From: an uncultured Wenzhouxiangella sp.
Lineage (GTDB): Bacteria; Pseudomonadota; Gammaproteobacteria; Xanthomonadales; Wenzhouxiangellaceae
Direction: 5' to 3'
Length of the DNA stretch: 42,704 bases
NCBI GenBank assembly: GCA_937876395.1
Contig: CALEIM010000170.1
Span: 1 to 42,704, forward strand
The first letter of the stretch is position 1. Every line of letters begins with the position of its first letter. The position numbers and the translations under genes are program-made. The notes below the pieces were generated by a model. That model was not told the DNA's origin and did not search any database. It was given only the letters and a program-made list of their open reading frames with translations. Below are positions 8,601 through 16,491 of this stretch, in pieces.

Positions 8601-9968
8601 ATGAAAAGCGTTGAAAATTCAATCGTGGCTGGTGCGCTGCTGTTGGCAAGCCAGCTCGCATCTGCGGCCCTGCCGGCCGCCGTCGATGGCCAGCCGCTGC
8701 CGTCTCTGGCGCCGGTGCTTGAGGATGTGATGCCGGCGGTGGTCAATGTGCATACCCGCACCCGGGTTCAGGTGCGCAACAGCCCGTTTTTTGACGACCC
8801 GTTCTTCCGCCGCTTCTTTGATTTTCCCAGTGCACCGCGCGAGCGCGTCCAGCAAAGCCTGGGATCGGGCGTGATTGTTGATGCCCAGCGCGGTTTCGTG
8901 CTGACCAATAATCACGTCATCGACGGCGCCGATGACATGGCCGTGCGCCTGCATGATGGCCGCGAGTTTCCGGCTGAGTTCGTTGGCGCAGATCGCGATA
9001 CCGACCTGGCAGTCGTCCGGATCAACGCCAAAGGGCTGAGCGAGCTTGAGCTGAGTGCGCCAGACCATCTGCGCGTCGGCGATTTCGTTGTCGCCGTCGG
9101 CAACCCCTTCGGACTGGGCCAGACGGTCACATCCGGAATCGTTTCAGCTCTGGGTCGCAGCGGCCTGCGCGGGCTGGAATACCAGAACTTCATCCAGACC
9201 GATGCCTCGATCAATCCGGGCAATTCCGGCGGTGCGCTGATTGATCTGGCTGGCCGCCTGGTCGGCATCAATACCGCCATCTTCACGCCTTCGGGCGGCA
9301 ACGTCGGCATCGGCTTTGCCATACCGGCCAGCACGGCGGCGCATGTCATGGGCCAGCTCATCGAGTTCGGTGAGGTGCGCCGCGGTTCCTTTGAAATCGA
9401 GGTCCAGGATCTGGGCGAAGACCTGCGTGAGGCCTTCGGGCTGGACGATGCGCGCGGTGCCGTCATTACCCGGCTTGAAGCCGACTCGGCGCTGCGCACG
9501 GCCGGTTTGCAGGCCGGCGATGTCATCACCGCCATTGATGGACGTCCGGTTGACAGCGCCCAGGCGCTGCGCAATATCGAGGGCCTGCTGCTGGTTGGCA
9601 CCGAAGTCAATATCGGGTATCTGCGCGACGGTCAGCGCCTACGGAGCGAGGTGCTGATCGAAGAAAATCTCGACGCCCGCATTGCCGCCCGACGCCTGGA
9701 CGAGCGCCTGGACGGCATGGTGCTGGTGCGCATTCCCGAGCGCAGCCCGCTGCGCGGTGCGCTGGTCGAGGAGGTGCGCCGCACCACCGCCGCCTGGGAA
9801 GCCGGACTTCGTGCCGGCGACGTGATCGTGTCCGTCAACCGATCAGCCGTGAGCAGCCTCGCCGAGCTCCGGCAGCAGTTTCCTCAGCCCGAGGGTCGCC
9901 AATTGCAGTTCGAAATACGGCGCCGTGGAATCGGCTATCTGGCGACTTTTCCGCCGGCTGAGGGATGA
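8601..9968 (+). CDS. degQ: Periplasmic serine protease of the DegP/DegQ (HtrA) family
   Basis: A 455-residue HtrA protease and chaperone of the periplasm. A signal peptide (IVAGALLLASQLASA) is followed by a trypsin-like domain with the triad His in LTNNHVIDGAD, Asp in DRDTDLAVVRI and Ser in NPGNSGGALIDL. Two PDZ domains follow (about residues 265-350 and 370-450; EADSALRTAGLQAGDVITAI and AAWEAGLRAGDVIVSV). Two PDZ domains and the length of about 455 residues fit DegQ/DegP rather than the membrane-anchored, single-PDZ DegS. ATG 8601 gives the signal peptide; a nine-codon upstream extension is unlikely. A TAGAAT box at 8526-8531 could be the -10 of its promoter. The choice between degP and degQ cannot be made from sequence alone. 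Confidence 0.93.
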   Translation: MKSVENSIVAGALLLASQLASAALPAAVDGQPLPSLAPVLEDVMPAVVNVHTRTRVQVRNSPFFDDPFFRRFFDFPSAPRERVQQSLGSGVIVDAQRGFVLTNNHVIDGADDMAVRLHDGREFPAEFVGADRDTDLAVVRINAKGLSELELSAPDHLRVGDFVVAVGNPFGLGQTVTSGIVSALGRSGLRGLEYQNFIQTDASINPGNSGGALIDLAGRLVGINTAIFTPSGGNVGIGFAIPASTAAHVMGQLIEFGEVRRGSFEIEVQDLGEDLREAFGLDDARGAVITRLEADSALRTAGLQAGDVITAIDGRPVDSAQALRNIEGLLLVGTEVNIGYLRDGQRLRSEVLIEENLDARIAARRLDERLDGMVLVRIPERSPLRGALVEEVRRTTAAWEAGLRAGDVIVSVNRSAVSSLAELRQQFPQPEGRQLQFEIRRRGIGYLATFPPAEG

Positions 9969-9972
9969 GGTT

Positions 9973-11064
9973 TTACTGGGTGTAGTCCTGGAAGCTGCGC
10001 AGGAAAGCCAGTTGCCGTGACTGAGCGTCACTTTCGTGTTCGATCAGTTCATTCCAGATGGATTGCCACGCTTCCGCATCCTCCGCGCGATCAAACTGGA
10101 TTGTGCGGCCAACCGCTTGCCAGTCGGACCGGCGTGTGTCCAGAAAATCGACGATAGCCTGGGCGTGCTCGAGGGCTTCGATTTCGGGCGCGAAGGCTTC
10201 ATCGAAGTTCATTGCAAAATCACCGATAAACGCAGTCACCAGCAAATCCAGCGTTGATTGATCCAGTCCGGATTGTTGGCGGAGCCGCTGATATGCCTCA
10301 GCCAGCTCGATATAAATGGGCTGAGTTTGAACCAGCCATTGATCCAGCGCAGTCCGAACAGCGTCAAGGTGTTGATTGGCCTGCTTTAGGCTGGGGTCGG
10401 CCGCAATGGCATGCGGCTGAAGCACCTGAGCGGTTTGCTCAGACAGTTCTACCAACTCGGTTGTCATCTGCGAGGGTGCCCAGGCTGCGAGCGACTGCTG
10501 ATGAAACGCCGCGATTTTGCCCAGATCACCTTCAAACGAGTCAAACGGTGCATTGATTGCTGCGGAAAAATCCTGCCAGCCGTTTGGCTGCTGCACATAC
10601 TGCGCCAGCATCGCATAGCGTGCCCCGATTTCACTCAGCAAGGCCATGCCTTCGCTGTCAAGCTGAGCGTGGCGTTCGCGGCAGTGTCCGAGTGCTTCGG
10701 CCGAAAGCTCAAAAGTAAAGGACTGGATTGCGTCACGCTCCGCCAGAGCCCCATCACGACAGGCCGGTATAAAACGCCACCGTTCAATGGCATCGACAAC
10801 GGCCTGGTCAAAGATAGAGTGCGGTTCACTCTCAGTAATGCGAATAGCGCGCGGCATCCCATCCCGGCCAATGGTGAACTCGGCATCAACCGTGCCGGTC
10901 AGGCAGAACATCATTGCCGAGTGCGGATAGTAGGGCTGTTCGTTGCTCAGCATGTGAATGTCGCGATCTTCCTCACCGCAACTCCAGCTTGCGGGCGTAT
11001 CACCCTCAGCGGCGACGACCGGCAGCGTCAGCCCCACGGTAATCAGCAATATGATTTTGTTCAT
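9973..11064 (-). CDS. Exported protein with N-terminal TonB-C-like domain
   Basis: About 363 residues with a signal peptide (IILLITVGLTLPVVAAEG). Residues about 45-125 look like the TonB C-terminal fold: QPYYPHSAMMFCLTGTVDAE, FTIGRDGMPRAIRI, then DQAVVDAIERWRFIPA. In ordinary TonB this domain is at the extreme C-terminus after a membrane anchor and Pro-rich linker. Here it sits directly behind the signal peptide and is followed by about 235 mostly helical, Gln/Ala-rich residues of unknown family. Four cysteines (WSCGEE, MFCLTG, PACRDG, GHCRER) could form disulfides. ATG 11064 is preferred over two ATGs just upstream because GGAG stands six bases before it. It converges on the protease gene four bases away. 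Function unknown. Confidence 0.65.
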   Translation of the reverse strand: MNKIILLITVGLTLPVVAAEGDTPASWSCGEEDRDIHMLSNEQPYYPHSAMMFCLTGTVDAEFTIGRDGMPRAIRITESEPHSIFDQAVVDAIERWRFIPACRDGALAERDAIQSFTFELSAEALGHCRERHAQLDSEGMALLSEIGARYAMLAQYVQQPNGWQDFSAAINAPFDSFEGDLGKIAAFHQQSLAAWAPSQMTTELVELSEQTAQVLQPHAIAADPSLKQANQHLDAVRTALDQWLVQTQPIYIELAEAYQRLRQQSGLDQSTLDLLVTAFIGDFAMNFDEAFAPEIEALEHAQAIVDFLDTRRSDWQAVGRTIQFDRAEDAEAWQSIWNELIEHESDAQSRQLAFLRSFQDYTQ

Positions 11065-11171
11065 CCTCATCTCCATCAGCGTCCCGTTTGATCAAAATCT
11101 TACCATGACTTGGTGATGTGCCTGATTTCCCCGGACTTTTCTTCCCGGTCCGATCGAAAAACTTACGATCA

Positions 11172-11201
11172 TTCAGGCGCAAACGATGCCGTTGCTATAC
11201 T
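11172..11201 (+). promoter_or_regulatory. Candidate promoter for the M28 peptidase gene
   Basis: A well-matched -10 box TATACT lies at 11196-11201, with a weak -35 (TTCAGG, 11172-11177) 18 bases upstream. The M28 gene starts 24 bases after the -10, giving a very short leader that also lacks a clear ribosome binding site. Judged by eye only. Confidence 0.35.
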
Positions 11202-11224
11202 TCGGTTGACTTTTCGAGCCCTTG

Positions 11225-13618
11225 ATGCCCATGTTCCGTTTTAGTACCGGCGCGCACGCGCTTTTTGTTCTTGCTGTCATTTTGATCACCGCCTGGGTGT
11301 CGCTGGCAGCGCCGCCTATGGCACCACCATCGGTGGTGCCGGCCAGTGCGGCCGAGACGGTGTTTTCTGCCGAGCGCGCGCGGCTGCATTTGCGTGAAAT
11401 CACGCAGGCGCCGCGCCCCATTGGTTCACCCGGACATGCCCGGACGATGGCGTATCTGCTGCAGGTGTTGCGCGATGCGGGGCTGGAGCCGGAGGTTCAG
11501 CAGACCACGGTCATTCGTCCGGGCTCATTTGTTATCCGCGCTGCACGGGTCAGCAACATCATGGTCCGCCTGCCGGGCGCCGACTCCAGCGGGGCCGTGG
11601 TGCTGCTGGCGCACTACGATTCGGTCGCTCATTCTCCCGGCGCGACCGATGCCGGCAACGGCGTGGCCACCATCCTGGAAACGCTGCGTGCTATCCAGGC
11701 CGGGCCGGCACTGCGCAACGACGTTATCGCGCTGATTACCGATGGCGAGGAAGACGGGCTGCTGGGTGCCCAGGCTTACGTCGATCAGCATCGCTGGGCC
11801 GGCGATACCGGAATCGTGCTCAACGCTGAAGGCCGCGGCCACACCGGCCCGGTGTTCATGTTTCGCACCACCGGACAGAACGGCCAGATGATTCGTACAT
11901 TGGCCGAGTCGGTGCCACATGCAGTGGCCGATTCATTGTCGGATGAGGCCTTTCGCTACATGCCCAATGATACTGATCTTTCGGTATTTGCCCGCGCCGG
12001 CCATGCCGGCATGGACTTTGCCAACGCGCACGGAATCAACCATTATCACTATCCGCTCGACAGCTTTGAGGCCGCCAATCCAAGGTCGCTGCAGCATCAC
12101 GGCGAGTACATGCTGTCTTTGGCCCGCGCATTCGGCAATCAGGACCTGTCAACACTGGGGGCATCGGATCGCGTCTATTTCACCCTGCCGTTGGCCGGCT
12201 TGATCCATTACCCGGCAGGCTGGGCCATACCGCTGGCCGTTGTGGCTGTGCTGGCGCTTGTTGTCGTGCTGGTCCGGGAAGTGCGCAGCGAACGCCTGAC
12301 GGTCCGTGGTCTGGCGCTGGGGCTGATCCACTTCCTTGCCGCACTGGTGCTGGTACCGCTGCTGATAGTGGGCGCATGGATGCTGGTTCGTGGCGGCATC
12401 CCGGAGGTGGCTCTGTTCTGGAGCGGCACCCCCTACAACAACGCTCATTACCTGATGGCGCTGAGCTTTTTGGCAGCGGCAATCTACGTCGCGCTGATCC
12501 TCTGGGCCGGGCGCCGACTGAGACCCGCGGATCTTGCGGCTGCAGCGCTGTGTCTCTGGACTGTATTTGCCGTGGTCACCGCATTGTTCATGCCCGGTGG
12601 CAGTTACTTGTTCGTGTGGCCGCTGCTGGTCGCCCTGGCCGGTTTTACGCTGCTTTCAGCGGACGAGGTTGACCGGCCACTGGTGACGACTGCAATCCTG
12701 GCATTGACCGCGGCTCCCATCGTGGCTCTGCTTGCGCCCATGATTGAGGGCCTTGCGGAAATGATGACTTTCCAGGTCATTACGGCCCCCATGATCCTGC
12801 TGGTTTTGAGCCTGGGACTGCTGTTGCCACACGTTCATTACCTGATTCAAAAATGGCGCGGCTGGCTGCCTGTCGGCCTGGCTGGTCTTTCGGCAATGAT
12901 GCTGGTTTATGGCCTGAGCACGACCGGGTTTGATAAGCAGCGCAAGAAACCAAACAGCATCAACTACATTGCTGACGCTAACGCGCAGGACGCCTGGTGG
13001 TACTCAAGCGACCCCGAAGCTGATCAGTGGAGCCGACTGTATCTGGGCGACGACCCGCAGCAGGGCATTCTCCCGAGCTGGGCACCGCAGCACCTGACTG
13101 ATACCGAGCGCGCGCCGTGGGCTCATCCCGCCCTGCTGCTGCGCCACGACGCGCCCGATGCAGAAATTCTGGCTGACGCTGTCACGGATCAGGGCCGTCA
13201 GGTTCGTCTACGGGTGACATCACCGGAACACGCGCACGTCACCATCATCCGCATCGACGACACCACAGCGCAACTGCTGACCATTGACGGGCAGCAAATA
13301 CCGGCAATCTCGGGCGAGCGGAACGATGCCATGATCTACTACTTCGGTCCCCCGGCTGAAGGTATTGAGGTGGAATGGCTGTTGCCGGTGGATGAACCGG
13401 CCGAAATTTATTTACGTTCCAATATCCCTGGCCTGCCCCGGCTGGACGACGGCATTGACCGTCAGCGCTCAGACGACATGATGACCGCCGGCCCTTCCTC
13501 CGATCTGACCCAACTGCAGCGCAGGCTGTTGTTGCCGGCCAGCAGCGGCGGCCCCATGACACCAGAAAATCTGACGCCTGACCAGCGACAGCAGTTTGAC
13601 CGCCAGACCCGCTCGTGA
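11225..13618 (+). CDS. M28 family zinc metallopeptidase with multi-pass membrane domain (ERMP1-like)
   Basis: A 797-residue protein. An N-terminal hydrophobic segment (ALFVLAVILITAWVSLA) is followed by an M28 aminopeptidase domain (about residues 45-310). Zinc-site motifs are VVLLAHYDSVAHSPGATDAG (His130 and Asp142), ITDGEEDGLLG (Glu175/176), LNAEGRG and INHYHYPLDS. Then come about eight more hydrophobic segments between residues 325 and 565 and a soluble C-terminal domain of about 230 residues. One anchor, an M28 domain and a multi-pass bundle is the layout of eukaryotic ERMP1 and fungal vacuolar Pff1. The protease domain should face the periplasm. ATG 11225 is chosen over TTG 11222; both lack a good ribosome binding site. 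Substrate unknown. Confidence 0.88.
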   Translation: MPMFRFSTGAHALFVLAVILITAWVSLAAPPMAPPSVVPASAAETVFSAERARLHLREITQAPRPIGSPGHARTMAYLLQVLRDAGLEPEVQQTTVIRPGSFVIRAARVSNIMVRLPGADSSGAVVLLAHYDSVAHSPGATDAGNGVATILETLRAIQAGPALRNDVIALITDGEEDGLLGAQAYVDQHRWAGDTGIVLNAEGRGHTGPVFMFRTTGQNGQMIRTLAESVPHAVADSLSDEAFRYMPNDTDLSVFARAGHAGMDFANAHGINHYHYPLDSFEAANPRSLQHHGEYMLSLARAFGNQDLSTLGASDRVYFTLPLAGLIHYPAGWAIPLAVVAVLALVVVLVREVRSERLTVRGLALGLIHFLAALVLVPLLIVGAWMLVRGGIPEVALFWSGTPYNNAHYLMALSFLAAAIYVALILWAGRRLRPADLAAAALCLWTVFAVVTALFMPGGSYLFVWPLLVALAGFTLLSADEVDRPLVTTAILALTAAPIVALLAPMIEGLAEMMTFQVITAPMILLVLSLGLLLPHVHYLIQKWRGWLPVGLAGLSAMMLVYGLSTTGFDKQRKKPNSINYIADANAQDAWWYSSDPEADQWSRLYLGDDPQQGILPSWAPQHLTDTERAPWAHPALLLRHDAPDAEILADAVTDQGRQVRLRVTSPEHAHVTIIRIDDTTAQLLTIDGQQIPAISGERNDAMIYYFGPPAEGIEVEWLLPVDEPAEIYLRSNIPGLPRLDDGIDRQRSDDMMTAGPSSDLTQLQRRLLLPASSGGPMTPENLTPDQRQQFDRQTRS

Positions 13619-13830
13619 GCGGTTAAGTGAACTGTCCCTGAGCCTGTTCAGGCGGCCCTGGACAACTTGCACAGGTGTGAGTACGAGCCATGAAAATCAT
13701 CAGTGGAAAACGTCTCAACCGGGCTGCCACCTGCCGGCGCGGCAAATTGCTGGATTCATCACCACGGACGTACAGGTGAGCTGAGCACCAACAGCGCCTG
13801 CAGAGCCATCGACGAGATGTTGAGCGGATC
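13619..13830 (+). other. Intergenic stretch without recognisable gene
   Basis: No convincing gene was found in these 212 bases. There is a small inverted repeat (CCTGA and TCAGG separated by six bases) soon after the peptidase stop, with no T-run behind it, and a 29-codon open frame from 13690 with no family character. The stretch continues without a break into the odd N-terminal coding of the next gene. It could be decayed DNA, but I recognised no parent element. Confidence 0.4.
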
Positions 13831-15909
13831 ATGACACCTGGCGGCCCGGGTCTTAGCACGAAAATGCAAGGACAGCATCCAGGCCCACTAGGTCCGTTTC
13901 GCCATGCAGAGTTCAAAGCCGAGCTGAATTTCCAAGCTCCGGATCAACTGGGACTCGTCGGGATCGGTGTGTTTCTGGTCGCCGGGCTTTTCAGCTTTCA
14001 CGCGCGGGCTTTCGAGATCGCATCGGCGCAAACCGCTCACTGGTACAACCCGGATCGAAGCGGGGAAGGCCTGGTTCTGGAAATCCTGAGCAGCGAGTCC
14101 GCTCTCGTCTATTGGTTCACCTACGACGAGGTGGGCAATCAACGCTGGCTGATCGACGTTGGGGACATCGAGGGCGACGAGATCGTATTCCCGACGCTGA
14201 CGGTCACGAACGGCGGTCGTTTCGGTCCCGGCTTTGACCCGGACGAGGTTGAACAGGAAGTCGTCGGCCAAGCCGTTTTGCGCTTCGAGAGCTGCGACTC
14301 GGGCGAATGGAGCTTCGAAGCCTACGGCCAGAGCATCAGCTATGAGGTCGTGCCGCTGACCGAAACCATGGCCGCCAACTGCTTTTCCCCCAATGGCCGG
14401 CCGGGCCGGCCGCTTCGTGAGTATGCTGGCCACAGCGGCTCGTGGTACGACGTCTCTCATGCCGGCGAAGGCTACACACTGCAGTGGATGTCCCGGGATC
14501 AGGCTGCACTGGTCTGGTTTAGCTACGACCCGGATGGGAACCAGTACTGGATGATCGGTGTGGGCAGCAGGGACGGCGATCAGCTCGTCTTTCCGAGTCT
14601 CCAGACGACCACGGGCGGCCGGTTCGGGGTTCAGTTCGATGGTTCCCAGGTAGAGGCCACCGAGTGGGGTTCGCTGGTCCTCGATCTTGAATGCGGCGAA
14701 GGAACTGCGAACTACGAGTCCGTTCTGCCCGAGTTCGGAAGCGGGGAACTCTCGCTCTCGCGCCTGACCTTCATCGACGACCTTCAATGCCCGTGGACGC
14801 CGCCGGCGTTCTCGGATTTGTTTTCCGTCACTTACGAAGAGATCCCGCTCCGGGCCGAGCCGGAATCCAGAAACGTCCGCCCGGTAGACATCTCGAACCA
14901 TGGTGAAGTTGCCGCAGCGGAGTGGGTGCCGGATGGCCTCAAGGTCTGGGCCTGGAGCCCTGGGGAGTCGACGCTACAAGAGCTTCCAGATCTGCACAAC
15001 TACGAGCCTGTGCAGATCCATCCAGAGGGGCTACAGATCATCGCCCATGACCAAGCCTCCGATACATCTGAGGGAAGTTCGGGGTTTCTGCCAGTGTTTT
15101 GGCAGGCCGGCACGTGGTCCGAATGGCCGGGTCTCAACGGCAGCAGCGCCCTCATCGAGCGCTACTCCCAGGATGGCAGTCAAGTTGTTGGGACTGTCCG
15201 GGTTTCCGTAGATGGGATTTTTCGATCTCGAGCCTGGCGAACTGGTGATGATGGGACACAGGTGATTCTACCCATCAACGAAGGCTTTATTAGCGCCCGC
15301 GGCGAGGGCGTCAGCGAAGACGGCAGGACAGCTGTTGGGGACCAGATTAACTCCGACGGAGTACAGCCGTTCCGATACGCTTCCATCTGGAAGGATCAGG
15401 CCGAACCGACGATCATCCGCGATGAAGGCGGAACGCCTCTCGCCTACCCAGCTGGCTGTAATAGGGACTGTTCCGTGACCGCCGGCACCTACCAGGGTGG
15501 AGAACTGGATCCGGATCACTCGAATTTCGGGCAAGCGTGGCTCTGGGTTAAGGATGTTGGCGTCCAATACCTTCCGAGAATCGACGGCGCCATCGAGGGC
15601 ACCTTCGTTCCGCCCTACGACGTGCAGGATTTGACTCGGGATGGATCGATGATCGTGGGTCGCTACTTGATCGATGTCCAGGGATTTCTCGGTTCTCGCG
15701 TCTTCCTTTGGACGCAGGCGACGGGGATGACCACTGCGGAAGAGCTGTTCCAGGCCGCCGGTGTTGGTGTCGACGGCTGGTTCAACATGGGTTCGCTGGC
15801 GATATCGCCGAACGGCCAATACCTTCTGGTTTCCGGGAGACGACTTGGCTCAAACCAGAGCCCCGAAGGCGACCCAAGAGCCGCCCTTATAACACTGACT
15901 CCGAAATGA
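13831..15909 (+). CDS. Secreted two-repeat protein with HAF-like C-terminal region
   Basis: Up to 692 residues. A hydrophobic stretch (VGIGVFLVAGLFSFHARA, residues 43-60) looks like a signal peptide but is preceded by about 40 polar residues, so the true start is uncertain and the first 120 bases may not be native. Residues 70-154 and 204-288 are two copies of one unit sharing WY...SGEG, SALVYWF/AALVWF, YD..GNQ.W, VG...GD..VFP and GGRFG..FD. The rest (about 340-692) carries HAF-type motifs typical of extracellular repeat proteins (YSQDGSQVVGT, VSEDGRTAVGD, DLTRDGSMIVGR). No catalytic residues recognised. Base composition is less GC-rich than most of the window. It is probably a cell-surface or secreted protein of unknown role. 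Confidence 0.7.
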   Translation: MTPGGPGLSTKMQGQHPGPLGPFRHAEFKAELNFQAPDQLGLVGIGVFLVAGLFSFHARAFEIASAQTAHWYNPDRSGEGLVLEILSSESALVYWFTYDEVGNQRWLIDVGDIEGDEIVFPTLTVTNGGRFGPGFDPDEVEQEVVGQAVLRFESCDSGEWSFEAYGQSISYEVVPLTETMAANCFSPNGRPGRPLREYAGHSGSWYDVSHAGEGYTLQWMSRDQAALVWFSYDPDGNQYWMIGVGSRDGDQLVFPSLQTTTGGRFGVQFDGSQVEATEWGSLVLDLECGEGTANYESVLPEFGSGELSLSRLTFIDDLQCPWTPPAFSDLFSVTYEEIPLRAEPESRNVRPVDISNHGEVAAAEWVPDGLKVWAWSPGESTLQELPDLHNYEPVQIHPEGLQIIAHDQASDTSEGSSGFLPVFWQAGTWSEWPGLNGSSALIERYSQDGSQVVGTVRVSVDGIFRSRAWRTGDDGTQVILPINEGFISARGEGVSEDGRTAVGDQINSDGVQPFRYASIWKDQAEPTIIRDEGGTPLAYPAGCNRDCSVTAGTYQGGELDPDHSNFGQAWLWVKDVGVQYLPRIDGAIEGTFVPPYDVQDLTRDGSMIVGRYLIDVQGFLGSRVFLWTQATGMTTAEELFQAAGVGVDGWFNMGSLAISPNGQYLLVSGRRLGSNQSPEGDPRAALITLTPK

Positions 15910-15933
15910 AGGGGATCATCCAAGCAAGGGGCT

Positions 15934-16176
15934 TTGGTAGTGGAGGCAATCCTGTACGTGCAATTCGCAAGAAGTTCACGTGTTTTAGTTGGCATTTTCC
16001 TGTTTCTCGGAATAACGCTATCGGCAGTCGCGGCCGAGTACACAACCGCGTCTGAGTACCTTCAGGTCGAGCTGGGCTTGACCGAAGGGAAGGTGACATG
16101 TGCTCCTGGAACTATGCGGATGATCGCTTTCTCGAACTGCGATTCGAAGATGTCGCTGCTAATGAGGTTCATGTAA
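15934..16176 (+). pseudogene. Remnant of a small exported protein gene
   Basis: An open frame whose first part encodes a signal-peptide-like sequence (SSRVLVGIFLFLGITLSAVA then AEYTTASEYLQVELG). No ATG begins it; TTG 15934, GTG 15940 or GTG 15958 would have to be used, and GGAGG at 15942-15946 lies 11 bases before the last. Its final third overlaps the sulfotransferase fragment in another frame and looks like shadow translation. My reading is that the 5' end of an unrelated exported-protein gene was joined to the sulfotransferase remnant near 16090-16110. The row 15961-16020 is only 24 of 60 G+C by hand count, far below neighbours. It could also be a functional short gene. Confidence 0.3.
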
Positions 16177-16415
16177 TTGAAAAGCTGCTCACCTGGTATG
16201 GGCTGAGCGCCAAAGACGCACACGCCGTGTCCCGCGCGCTTGAGTTTTTGAGCTTTGAGCGTGTGAAAGCGGCAGCGAAATCCGAGCCGGGCCGTGATCG
16301 GCATATTGGCACGGGGAGTCCTCTTGGGAGATTGCAGCGTTATTTCTCGCATCGAGTCCAGTCTGCCTTCGATGCGCGGTTTCCGGATGCCCTGGATGTG
16401 CTCGGCTACGCGTAG
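16098..16415 (+). pseudogene. Truncated sulfotransferase (C-terminal fragment)
   Basis: About 105 residues resembling the C-terminal third of a PF00685-type sulfotransferase: DRFLELRFEDVAAN (the R-x-E-D core before the last helices), a helix like EKLLTWYGL, then SFERVKAAAK, GRDRHIGTGSPLGR and the closing DALDVLGYA. A whole enzyme needs roughly 150-200 more residues upstream, with the PAPS-binding loop. None of this is present: the frame is closed by TGA at 16053-16055. No ribosome binding site precedes the ATG. It is therefore a decayed fragment. The row 16141-16200 is 26 of 60 G+C by hand count, against 48 of 60 in a typical row such as 22021-22080, suggesting foreign origin. Confidence 0.65.
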
Positions 16416-16491
16416 GTTAAATTCGACTCACAGGCTTGTGGCGCGTTAGCCAAGGGCGTAACCTGAACGCTAGGAAATCTGGAGGACAACC

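Noticed and set aside
9973..11064. Ordinary TonB energy transducer
   Set aside because: The TonB-C-like segment is N-terminal, no Pro-rich linker or membrane anchor other than a cleavable signal is present, and no exbB/exbD are adjacent.
13680..13930. Remnant of an insertion sequence in the gene-poor stretch
   Set aside because: No transposase motif, terminal inverted repeats or target duplication could be found by eye on either strand.
13888..14901. A 337-codon minus-strand open frame opposite the two-repeat protein
   Set aside because: The plus strand shows two internally homologous repeats and HAF motifs, so that frame is the coding one. The antisense frame has none.
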